Shown piece after piece: positions 50,875 through 58,841 of a DNA stretch of 64,000 nt. Origin of the DNA: Bradyrhizobium sp. CCBAU 051011. GTDB lineage: Bacteria > Pseudomonadota > Alphaproteobacteria > Rhizobiales > Xanthobacteraceae. Location of the stretch: assembly GCF_009930815.1 (NCBI RefSeq), contig NZ_CP022222.1, forward strand, positions 3,700,501 through 3,764,500, in the 5' to 3' direction. The notes beneath the pieces were generated by a model. The model was not told the origin of the DNA, searched no databases, and was given only the letters and a program-made list of their open reading frames with translations. The translations under genes were made by a program, and so were the position numbers. The stretch's first letter is position 1; each line of letters begins with the position of its first letter.

Positions 50875-51600
50875 ATGCCTCGCGGTTCGAATTTTCTGAT
50901 TAGCCGCCTTGCACCGGCGACCCTTGCGCGCATTGCGCCTCATCTATCAGTAATTGAGCTGGCCGCTTCAGAGGTGCTTGCCGAACCCCACCAGCGCATC
51001 CAGCGAGTCTACTTTCCGCATTCCGGCATCATTTCCAGCATCGTCGAGCTGGCGGACGGCAGCACCATAGAAACCGGCATGGTCGGCAACGACGGCGTGT
51101 TTGGCGCGAGCCAGGCGCTTGATGACAAGGTTTCGCTGAATCTCGTGACTGTTCAGATTGCCGGCAAGGCTTCGGTCATGGCCGCGGATAGGCTCCGTGC
51201 CTTGGCCAGCGAACTGCCGGATTTCAAGGCGCTTCTGATAAAGTACGAGCAGTTCTTCCTTGCACAGGTCCAGCAGACCGCGGCCTGCAACGCCGTCCAC
51301 GACATTGATGCGCGTACCTGCAAGTGGCTTTCGCGGATGCACGACCTGGTCGGCCCCGACCTGTTGCTGACGCAGGAGTTCGTTGCGCGGATGATGGGCG
51401 TCCGGCGCACCAGCGTGACGACGGTGGCCGGTGCACTGCAGGGCGCCGGCTTGATCTCCTATAGCCGTGGCCGGCTCCACATCGTCGATATCGAGCGGAT
51501 ACGCAAGCGCGCCTGCGAATGCGATGACGCCGTCCGGTCGCACTTTCGGCGGATGTTCGAGGCGGTGGAGACCGACACGCATAAAGATCGATGCGTATGA
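50875..51600 (+). CDS. Crp/Fnr-family transcriptional regulator
   Basis: The 241-residue protein has a cyclic-nucleotide-binding-type sensor domain (about 15-130: VYFPHSGIISSIVELADGST, then GMVGNDGVFGASQALDD) and a C-terminal winged helix (about 160-220: LTQEFVARMMGVRRTSVTTV). No Cys cluster for an iron-sulfur centre is present, so it is not an Fnr-type oxygen sensor. Many such bradyrhizobial paralogues exist with unknown signals. ATG 50875 has GGAGGGTAGAAA upstream. Confidence 0.9.
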   Translation: MPRGSNFLISRLAPATLARIAPHLSVIELAASEVLAEPHQRIQRVYFPHSGIISSIVELADGSTIETGMVGNDGVFGASQALDDKVSLNLVTVQIAGKASVMAADRLRALASELPDFKALLIKYEQFFLAQVQQTAACNAVHDIDARTCKWLSRMHDLVGPDLLLTQEFVARMMGVRRTSVTTVAGALQGAGLISYSRGRLHIVDIERIRKRACECDDAVRSHFRRMFEAVETDTHKDRCV

Positions 51601-52039
51601 GTTGCTGGCTTGGGCCGGCACATCGGAACTCAGCGCTGCACGGACCGCCCGCGAGGTGAGCGAAACGCCTGATCGAATCCCTGCGGATTTCAGCTTCCTG
51701 CTCGCACTCGACAAGTTTCTTGCGCCAGGATTCCGCAAGGGGGGTGCGCCCCAGCGCTATCGGTGGCCGAGGGCAAGGTTTTTCTGCAATGGACGGCTTC
51801 CGTTAGGAACCAGAAGCAGTTTCTGAAATTCGTCTGGAGAGAGCAGGGGGCCGCGGGGCTGAAGAGCCAGATCGTATTGGCTTCGGAACCTCGGCGATTG
51901 ATCGCATCTAAGTTGTAAGAAGGATGCGGTCATACTTGCGTATAGCGGAACTGTCCGATCTCTAGACCATTGACGCATTCCGATGGTCTTATCCGACCAC
52001 GCGTCTTCGAAAGAGGACGTCCGCGCCGCAGGAGGTACC
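51601..52039. other. spacer without recognisable gene
   Basis: The 439 bases between the Crp gene and the DUF6894 gene contain short frames on both strands but no ribosome site, conserved peptide or repeat that could be named. The promoter of the gene at 52040 should be near 51930-52030. Confidence 0.45.
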
Positions 52040-52456
52040 ATGCCGCTGTTCTATTTCATTCTGAAAGCGGGCCGTCAGACCTATCCGGACGTCGAGGGTC
52101 AGGAATTTCGCGACGAGGCTGCCGCGCGGGAGCATGCCCACGCCGTAGCGCGCGAACTGATGCGCAACCGGGAGACCGAGACCAGCCACTGGCGCATTCA
52201 GGTTTGCGACGACTATCTCGAGCCATGCTACGAGTGTCTGTTCGCCGACATTGACGAGACATGGGCGGGCTGCGACGGCAAGCTGCGGCGCTCCCTGACG
52301 GCGGTGGCGCGGACCACAACCACGATGGGCGATGCGCTGCGTAATATCGACAGCCCCATTGCCGATCTACGGCAGACGCTCAGTCTGATAGACACCATCC
52401 TGTCAAGCAGTCACCAATTGAACCACATCGCCGATCGATCGAATGGCCGGGGGTAG
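52040..52456 (+). CDS. DUF6894-type protein
   Basis: The 138-residue protein starts ATG 52040 behind CAGGAGGTACC. Its N-terminus MPLFYFILKAGRQTYPDVEG, then EFRDEAAAREHAHAVARELM, is the DUF6894 pattern of short proteins frequent in rhizobia. The C-terminal extension has CDDYLEPCYECLFADIDETW with Cys residues. It is cytoplasmic and of unknown function. Confidence 0.78.
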   Translation: MPLFYFILKAGRQTYPDVEGQEFRDEAAAREHAHAVARELMRNRETETSHWRIQVCDDYLEPCYECLFADIDETWAGCDGKLRRSLTAVARTTTTMGDALRNIDSPIADLRQTLSLIDTILSSSHQLNHIADRSNGRG

Positions 52457-52608
52457 GGCGCAATAGACCTCCTGCATCATCATGACGACCCCAAAAATAT
52501 TGGTCTGGTCATGAAATAAAGACCTGCGAGACCTCGCGGTTTGAAATTGGCGTCCAGGCTCCGCGGTGGCACAGTGCAGATGAACGAGGCATCTGCAAGG
52601 GGGCGGGC

Positions 52609-53340
52609 GTGACCGCGGACGCGTTCATTCATCTGCCAGATCTGCGCGCGCGGGTGACGCAGCCGGAAAAATCGCTGCTGCGCCTGACGCCGGAAATGTT
52701 TGCGATGTGGGAGCAGCGGGCGCGGGCCGCAGGATGGCCGGTGAGCTGGCGGCTGCCGGACGAAGCGATCGAGGCATCGCGGCTTGCCGTGCTCGGCGAT
52801 CACCCTGATAGCGACGATCTCTGGATCTATTGCTACGGCTCGCTGATGTGGGACCCCGGATTCCATTTCGCCGAAGTGCGGCTTGCCGACGTCGAAAATT
52901 ATCAGCGCCGCTTCACGCTGAAGATCAATCTCGGCCGTGGATCGCATGACTATCCGGCGCTGATGCTGTCGCTGGAGCCGCAGGCCGGGTGTTGCCGGGG
53001 ATTGGCGTTTCGCATCGCGGCGGATTCCGTGCATGCGGAATCGGCGATCCTGTGGCGCCGCGAGATGCTGCGCGGCGGCTATGCGCCGGCGATGGTGCCG
53101 ATGACGACGCCGCAGGGGCCGATCACGGCGCTTGCCTTCGTCTCCAACCGCGCGCACCCGAGCTATGTCGGCGAACTGCCGCTCGCCGAGACCGCGGCAA
53201 TGATCGCAAGCGGCAAAGGCGTTCTCGGCACCAACCGGGAATACCTCGTGCAACTGGCGACGCAGTTACAGGCGTTGGGGATCGAGGATCCCTATGTCGC
53301 GCAGTTGCACGCGCAGATTGGCGCCGATCCGAGTGCCTAG
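52609..53340 (+). CDS. ChaC-like gamma-glutamylcyclotransferase
   Basis: The 243-residue protein carries the AIG2/ChaC fold: YCYGSLMWDPGFHFAEVRLA with the substrate-binding YGSL, GCCRGLAFRI, and FVSNRAHPSYVGELPLAETA. ChaC enzymes cleave gamma-glutamyl peptides such as glutathione to 5-oxoproline. GTG 52609 has GGGGGCGGGC before it. It could act with Ggt two genes away, though the strands differ. The catalytic Glu was not assigned with certainty. Confidence 0.85.
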   Translation: MTADAFIHLPDLRARVTQPEKSLLRLTPEMFAMWEQRARAAGWPVSWRLPDEAIEASRLAVLGDHPDSDDLWIYCYGSLMWDPGFHFAEVRLADVENYQRRFTLKINLGRGSHDYPALMLSLEPQAGCCRGLAFRIAADSVHAESAILWRREMLRGGYAPAMVPMTTPQGPITALAFVSNRAHPSYVGELPLAETAAMIASGKGVLGTNREYLVQLATQLQALGIEDPYVAQLHAQIGADPSA

Positions 53341-53518
53341 GTGATCCAGCCTGCCGCTTGTCATCGCTACGTCCCGCTTTCAAACATTGTTTTAGAGCCG
53401 ATTTCGCGGTGCAACCCGGCATGCTGACGCAAGTGCGGAAGCCGCGGATATTGCTATAATGATGCCCGGCCGCGCAGAGATCGTCGGCGTCAAGAAACAA
53501 TAATGGGGGAAGCCGTGC

Positions 53519-55192
53519 ATGACCGGGGAGATCAAGCCGCATTACGAGGTCGTTGTCGTTGGCGCCGGCGTGTCGGGCATTTATCAGATCAAGCGGCTGG
53601 CCGACCTTGGGGCGGATGCTCTCGTGCTCGATGCAGCCCCCGATCTCGGCGGGACCTGGTACTGGAACCGCTACCCGGGCGCACGCTTCGATTCCGAGAG
53701 CTATACCTACGGTTATTCGTTCTCGAAGGAACTGCTCAACGAGTGGCACTGGAAGGAGCGCTTCTCGGCGCAGCCGGAGAATCTGCGCTATCTCAACTAC
53801 GTCACCGACAAGTTTGATTTGCGCAAATACATGCGGTTCAACCGCAAGGTGGAGGCGGCGGCGTTCGACGAGGCCAGCCATCTGTGGCGGCTCAGGCTCG
53901 ACGACGGGCGCGAACTCTCCTGCCGCTTCCTCATTCTTGCAGTCGGGCTGCTCTCGATACCGACGCCGCCGCGGCTGGAGGGCATATCGGCGTTCAAGGG
54001 GCGTTCGTTTCATACCTTCCATTGGCCGCACGAACCGCTTGAGCTGGCCGGCAAGAAGGTCGGCATCATCGGCACCGGCGCCACCGCGATCCAGGTGATC
54101 GGCGAGATCGCCGACAAGGTCGGCGAACTCACGGTGTTTCAGCGGCGGCCGAACTGGAGCGCGCCGCTCAACAACGGCCCGATCTCGAACGCCGAGATGG
54201 CCGACATCCGCTCGCGCTACGACGAGATCTTCGCCGCCTGCAGGCGCACGCCCGGCGGTTTCGAGCACGAGCCTGACAGGCGGGGCTTCTATGAGGCCAC
54301 CCGCGAGGAGCGCATCGCGCTGTGGGACAAGCTCTATGACGAGCCCGGCTTCGGCATCTGGCTGAGCAATTTCCGCGAGATCTTTACCGACGAGGCGGCC
54401 AATGCGGAGTTCTCCGCCTACATCGCCGAGCGTATCCGACGACGGGTGAAGGATCCGGTGACGGCGGAAAAACTGATCCCCAGGGATCACGGTTTCGGCG
54501 TGCAGCGGGTGCCGCTGGAGACCAATTATTTCGAGGCCTATAACCGCGACAATGTGCATCTCGTCGACATCAGCGAGACGCCGATCGAGCGGGTGACCGA
54601 AACGGGCCTGCGCACCAGCGCGCGCGACTATGAGCTCGACATTATCGTCTACTCCACCGGCTTCGACGCCATCACCGGCGCGTTCGATGCGATCGACATC
54701 ACCGGCGTCGGCGGGGTGAAACTCGCTGACCGCTGGCGCGACGGTCCCTCGACCTTTCTCGGCATGATGGCCAACGGCTTTCCGAATTTGTTGATGCCAA
54801 CCGGCCCGCAGAGCGGTTCGGCGTCGACGAACTTTCCGCGCGGCATCGAGAACGGTGTCGGATGGTGCATGGGCCTGCTCGCCCACATGTGGGAGCGCGG
54901 GCATACGCGGGCCGAACCGACGGCGGAGGCGCAGGCGCGCTGGACGGCGCATGTGACCAAGATGTACGCCATCATGCTGATGCGCAAAGCCAAGTCGTGG
55001 TTCACCGGCTATAATTCCAACATCCCCGGCCACGAGCATGGCAAGACCCGCTACCTCGTCTACAATGGCGGCACGCCGAAATATGTCGCCGCCATCACCG
55101 AGGTCGCCGAGAGGGGGTATGAGGGGATTGTTTTCGATGCGCAGGCAATGCCTTCGGCCACGCGTCGGCCGCAAGCATCGAGGGCGGGGTAG
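53519..55192 (+). CDS. Baeyer-Villiger-type flavin monooxygenase
   Basis: The 557-residue protein has an FAD-binding GAGVSG at 15-20, DLGGTWYWNRYPGARFDSES, the type I Baeyer-Villiger fingerprint FKGRSFHTFHWP at 159-170, and a second Rossmann motif GTGATA near 185 for NADPH. Such enzymes insert oxygen next to a ketone to give an ester. The substrate is unknown. ATG 53519 has GGGGGAAG upstream. It is probably co-transcribed with the small YbaY-like gene 74 bases downstream. Confidence 0.92.
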   Translation: MTGEIKPHYEVVVVGAGVSGIYQIKRLADLGADALVLDAAPDLGGTWYWNRYPGARFDSESYTYGYSFSKELLNEWHWKERFSAQPENLRYLNYVTDKFDLRKYMRFNRKVEAAAFDEASHLWRLRLDDGRELSCRFLILAVGLLSIPTPPRLEGISAFKGRSFHTFHWPHEPLELAGKKVGIIGTGATAIQVIGEIADKVGELTVFQRRPNWSAPLNNGPISNAEMADIRSRYDEIFAACRRTPGGFEHEPDRRGFYEATREERIALWDKLYDEPGFGIWLSNFREIFTDEAANAEFSAYIAERIRRRVKDPVTAEKLIPRDHGFGVQRVPLETNYFEAYNRDNVHLVDISETPIERVTETGLRTSARDYELDIIVYSTGFDAITGAFDAIDITGVGGVKLADRWRDGPSTFLGMMANGFPNLLMPTGPQSGSASTNFPRGIENGVGWCMGLLAHMWERGHTRAEPTAEAQARWTAHVTKMYAIMLMRKAKSWFTGYNSNIPGHEHGKTRYLVYNGGTPKYVAAITEVAERGYEGIVFDAQAMPSATRRPQASRAG

Positions 55193-55266
55193 ATCGCACC
55201 AGAACTTCGCGCCGCGATTTGTGGCCCGAAGTTCCGGCAGCACCGGCCGCTTCGCAGGAAAGGTCC

Positions 55267-55608
55267 ATGCGCAAGATTTCGATTCGTGGCTGGATTGAAC
55301 TCCCGTCGCCGCAATCGTTCGACGGCGCGACCGCGATCGTGGGGCTCGATGACGTGACCTTGATCGACGCGTTATCGACGCGGATTGCGGAGACCGTGAT
55401 CGAAGGGATCAGCGGACGGCAGGATCGCATTCCCTTCCATTTGGAAGCACAGTGGGATTTCCGCTCGCGCGACAGCTATGTGCTGGCGGCGGAAATCCGG
55501 GGGGCGGACCGGGACCGCCCTGGTCCCGGCGACTTCCTGACGACGGTCGCCGTGCCCTGGACGGTCGACCAGACCGATGGGAACACGGTGCCGGTTACTC
55601 GGATTTGA
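55267..55608 (+). CDS. YbaY/YscW-like domain protein
   Basis: The 113-residue protein has SFDGATAIVGLDDVTLIDAL followed by PFHLEAQWDFRSRDSYVLAA, the pattern of the YbaY/YscW beta-sandwich domain, but no lipobox or signal peptide. The ATG at 55267 has GGAAAGGTCC upstream. It ends 14 bases inside the convergent gene 55595-56728. The function is unknown; in enterobacteria YbaY is a lipoprotein. Confidence 0.7.
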   Translation: MRKISIRGWIELPSPQSFDGATAIVGLDDVTLIDALSTRIAETVIEGISGRQDRIPFHLEAQWDFRSRDSYVLAAEIRGADRDRPGPGDFLTTVAVPWTVDQTDGNTVPVTRI

Positions 55609-56728
55609 ACGCGGGGACGCGTCGAAGCGCTGATGTCGACAAGGTCATGTCCAGCGCGATCACGAGCTCGCCGAAAACCTGCGAGATCCGCTTGAGCTTT
55701 TCCATTTCGACCGCCGAGACTTGCAGGCTGGATTCGCCTTCGGGGGCCAATCTTGCGTAGGTCCTGGCGCGATCGGCCAGATAGCCGATACCGGAACGAA
55801 ACAGCGGCGCCCCCGACTTCGGAATTTCCAGCAACAGCTTCAGCGCCTCCGGGTGCCGGCCGCTACGCGCCAGATACTCGATGCGGACCGCGAGCGCGTC
55901 CGGAAGCCAGGGATAGGAGGCGACCAGATTGCCGGTCCACTCGTCCAGGCCTTCGAGCTGGTTGGCGCGTATCAGCACGTAGGCGCCGAGTGTTGCGCGA
56001 AGCGGGGATTGCTTTTTCGTAGCGTAATAGTCGGGTCGGGTGACCAGCGTGCGCGATATCGACCGTGCCTCGTCCGCCTTGCTGTTGTTGGCGAAGTCGA
56101 GCAACGAGTTCAGTTCGCCGTCGTGAAAGTCGAACTCGAGGGTGAGCTTGTCGGTCTTGAGGTCCAGAGACCATTCGACCGTCGTTGAACCGCCTTCGTC
56201 GATCGGCACGGCGAAATAATTGTATTGCTTCGATCTCTCGATTTCGATCCAGACCGCTTCGCGCGAAAACGGGATATCCAGGTTTGACCGGGTCGTAGGC
56301 TCTCGCTTGAGTGGGATCTGGGAGCCGGTACCGGAGATCTTGTCGGCCAGCCAGTTGCCGCGAACAAGCGCAAACGACTGCCTGAAAAAATACTGCGTGA
56401 CCGGGCGCGAAATCTCCCACAATGAATCCGAAAGCGTGTCCGTGGTTTCGAGGCTGGGAGGAAAGGCGACACCCGGGATCGCGATGTTGAGCTGCTTGCT
56501 CTCGCCGGGATTGACGACCACGACGTCGTCGACCGTGGACTGGTCGCCGCTGGGAAGCAGCGCCGTGACGTAGTAGCGCCCCGGCGGCACTTCCAGGGTG
56601 TCGTCGCTGACCCCGCGTGCCCTGAGCACGAGCTTCTCGTCACGCACCTCGATCGGCAAGGCGCCGCTCCATCTTTGGTTCGGCGGCGTGTCGAGCCTGA
56701 ACGTGAGGGTTGCTTTGGGATCGGCCAT
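55595..56728 (-). CDS. hypothetical protein of the protease/PLD cluster, 377 residues
   Basis: Residues 5-90 form a strand-rich domain with ALPIEVRDEKLVLRARGVSD and PPGRYYVTALLPSGDQSTV, perhaps a beta-sandwich. The middle has strand-rich stretches (AVWIEIERSKQYNYFAVPID, LTLEFDFHDGELNSLLDFAN). The C-terminal third is helical with a TPR-like feel (YPWLPDALAVRIEYLARSGR, then HPEALKLLLEIPKSGAPLF). No signal peptide, Cys pair or catalytic motif is visible. It starts 21 bases after the caspase gene stop behind AGGAAAAC, so it should be co-expressed. It might be the adaptor, sensor or target of the proteases, which is inference. Confidence 0.7.
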   Translation of the reverse strand: MADPKATLTFRLDTPPNQRWSGALPIEVRDEKLVLRARGVSDDTLEVPPGRYYVTALLPSGDQSTVDDVVVVNPGESKQLNIAIPGVAFPPSLETTDTLSDSLWEISRPVTQYFFRQSFALVRGNWLADKISGTGSQIPLKREPTTRSNLDIPFSREAVWIEIERSKQYNYFAVPIDEGGSTTVEWSLDLKTDKLTLEFDFHDGELNSLLDFANNSKADEARSISRTLVTRPDYYATKKQSPLRATLGAYVLIRANQLEGLDEWTGNLVASYPWLPDALAVRIEYLARSGRHPEALKLLLEIPKSGAPLFRSGIGYLADRARTYARLAPEGESSLQVSAVEMEKLKRISQVFGELVIALDMTLSTSALRRVPAFKSE

Positions 56729-56749
56729 AACAGTTTTCCTGAGCGGGCC

Positions 56750-57922
56750 TCAGTTCTGGGGCCTAAGCAGCGATGCCAGATTGTGCGTCCAGGGCTTCAG
56801 CGTCGGCTTCATGAACGGCCGCGGCGCCGAACGGAACGGGTTTGAGGTCAATCGTCCTGCGTTGACTTCCACCCGATAGACTCCTGCCTGGACGGTGAGC
56901 CCAAACTTCGTCTTGGCGCCGGGGTTGCATCCGGCAACCGCGGCATTGTTCTGATCGAGGACGCCGATGGCGCAGGGCAGACCCAGGCTGTCCGGTTGAA
57001 CCTCGACGGATATGTCGATATCCGGCGGGCCCGCCAGATACCGGATCACCGGCGAACCAACCAGGCTGCCCATGGTCACGAGCGTCCCGAGATTGTTCTT
57101 GGTGTAATAGAAATCCAGCGCGTTCTTGATCGTTGTCGCCGTCACCGGCCACTGCCCGGTCTCCTCATCCGGCTCTTCGGCGCCACGGTTCAGGGCCATC
57201 GTCAGCGCCTCGGCGAAGTGGCTCGGCTTGCGGCTGCGTCCGAGCGCGAACGCGCCGTCGACCGTGCTGTAGATCAGCGGCGCCGCCCGCTTGTCCTTGC
57301 CACTGAGTTCGATTCCGAACACCGGCGGGACCGCCGGATTCAGAAAACTCCTCAGTTTTGCGTTTCGGTCCATACAGGCATCGACGAAGTAGAATTGCGT
57401 CAGCGCAATATTCGGGCGTGTAGCTGTCGGCGCCATGCCGCTTTTCAGATTGTGCATTTCGAAGCACTCGTTAAGCGGCGCGTCGCTCGTCAGGAAGTCC
57501 TCGAGCATGAGCACGGAATCCTCCGATCCGCGCTGCGTCCCGTGGCCCGCGAAGTAGAAGAAAGTCATGTCCTCCGGATTGTTCGAGGCGTCTTTGCGCC
57601 ACTGGGCCGCGAGTTTGGACAATGCATCCCGGTTCGCGCGGGTTGGCGTCGCGTTGGCGAGCCGGGGCTCGACCTGCACCTCGGCCGGCGACGGCGAGAG
57701 CAACAGCCGAACGGTTTTCAGCGGCAGCCGCAAGCCGGTCGTCGTGATGAAGTCGAAGATCTTGAGGGCCGAGAGTGCAGGCGAAGAGAGCTTGTTGAGG
57801 TTCCACGTCTCATCGGAGGACGGCTCGCCGGCCTCGGGCAGGTTGAGATAGTCGCTGACGCCGACGATCAGCGCATGAACGCCGGCGCCCTCGACATTGT
57901 CGTTCTTGACGACCAGTCCCAC
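56750..57922 (-). CDS. caspase-fold (C14) protease with C-terminal beta domain
   Basis: The 390-residue protein has a caspase p20-like domain: HALIVGVSDYLNLPEAGEPS near the N-terminus, the catalytic His127 in MTFFYFAGHGTQRGS and catalytic Cys183 in FYFVDACMDRN. A p10-like region follows (PLIYSTVDGAFALGRSR), then a strand-rich C-terminal domain (about 300-375). It lacks a signal peptide. GTG 57922 is preceded by GAGGAG, which overlaps the stop of the astacin gene, indicating translational coupling. Bacterial caspase-like proteases cleave after basic residues and often act as effectors of cell-death or defence systems. Confidence 0.88.
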   Translation of the reverse strand: MGLVVKNDNVEGAGVHALIVGVSDYLNLPEAGEPSSDETWNLNKLSSPALSALKIFDFITTTGLRLPLKTVRLLLSPSPAEVQVEPRLANATPTRANRDALSKLAAQWRKDASNNPEDMTFFYFAGHGTQRGSEDSVLMLEDFLTSDAPLNECFEMHNLKSGMAPTATRPNIALTQFYFVDACMDRNAKLRSFLNPAVPPVFGIELSGKDKRAAPLIYSTVDGAFALGRSRKPSHFAEALTMALNRGAEEPDEETGQWPVTATTIKNALDFYYTKNNLGTLVTMGSLVGSPVIRYLAGPPDIDISVEVQPDSLGLPCAIGVLDQNNAAVAGCNPGAKTKFGLTVQAGVYRVEVNAGRLTSNPFRSAPRPFMKPTLKPWTHNLASLLRPQN

Positions 57923-57933
57923 CGGTCATCTCC

Positions 57934-58722
57934 TCATATCGTGACGAGCTTCTTCACCGATGCGATGTCGCCGGCGCTGAGCTTCTTGCGCTGCCCGATC
58001 TCGACGCCGGCCTTCTTCGGAATGATCGTGTCCTCGCCATTGGCGCTGAACGCGTTGCGCGGATAATGCATGATGGAGCCATAGTCGTAAGCGAGGAGGT
58101 CGACGCCATCCTGAATGTGCTGATTGAAATTGTGACGGGCACTCGGTAGCACCGCATCGAGCTTGACGGTCACAAACTGATTGCGATCCTTCCTGCTCTG
58201 CTCGTGCCAAAGCCCGACGGTGTGGCCGATTTCGTGAATGCAGTTGCCGGTGCTGCAGGCGCTGCCCAGGATTACCTCCTGCCGCCCGCCGCGCCGGCCA
58301 ACCGAGGACGCGCAACCGCTCCCGGGACGAAACACGACGAAATCGCGATGGGCGGGATCAGCCGCGTTGCGCTTCACAAATTTGATCGGCGTGTTGTCTT
58401 GCCAGTGCTTGATGGCGTCGAGTACGCGCTGCTGGTTCGGCAGATTGGGATCGATCTCGAAGGGAATTGTGTTGTTCTTCCAGCGGAATTGGACGCCACG
58501 GATCCCGGCGCCCAAGGCTTGGGCGTCGTCCTGCAGGATGCCCGGATTGTCTTCCACCGTCTTCTTGGTGGTCTGCGCCTCGGCTACCGTTCCAAGGATG
58601 ATGCATCCTTCGAACACCGCAAGACCGTCGACGGCGGTGTAGGTGACTTCCTTCCAGTTCGTGCCGAGCGGCTTGATCCAGGTCGTGTCGGTTGTATCGC
58701 TTGTCAGAAATCCATCGGTCAT
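57934..58722 (-). CDS. astacin-family (M12A) zinc metalloprotease
   Basis: The 262-residue protein has the full astacin core. It carries CASSVGRRGGRQEVILGSAC at 137-156, the zinc site HEIGHTVGLWHEQSR at 163-177 (His163, Glu164, His167, His173) and the Met-turn SIMHY at 216-220 with Met218 and Tyr220. The propeptide-like start contains LAVFEGCIILG, where the usual FxGD aspartate switch is Cys40. There is no secretion signal. Bacterial astacins are less common than animal ones. It lies between the PLD-like and caspase genes; its ATG has GGGAGAATGTT upstream. Confidence 0.92.
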   Translation of the reverse strand: MTDGFLTSDTTDTTWIKPLGTNWKEVTYTAVDGLAVFEGCIILGTVAEAQTTKKTVEDNPGILQDDAQALGAGIRGVQFRWKNNTIPFEIDPNLPNQQRVLDAIKHWQDNTPIKFVKRNAADPAHRDFVVFRPGSGCASSVGRRGGRQEVILGSACSTGNCIHEIGHTVGLWHEQSRKDRNQFVTVKLDAVLPSARHNFNQHIQDGVDLLAYDYGSIMHYPRNAFSANGEDTIIPKKAGVEIGQRKKLSAGDIASVKKLVTI

Positions 58723-58841
58723 AACATTCTCCCATCATGAAACGGGGTCAGGCGGTAATTCGCCGAATGTGCTAGCGGGTGCAGTATCGAAACAGTTCGA
58801 GTTGCAATTCCAAAGCCGTCAACTAATAAAGGCACGGCCGC

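Noticed and set aside
53123..55243. 706-residue minus-strand frame opposite the ChaC-like and monooxygenase genes
   Set aside because: It spans two clearly coding plus-strand genes and their spacer and shows no domain.
53519..55608. monooxygenase and YbaY-like gene as part of the protease/PLD cluster
   Set aside because: They are on the other strand and convergent, overlapping only at 3' ends; shared function cannot be supported.
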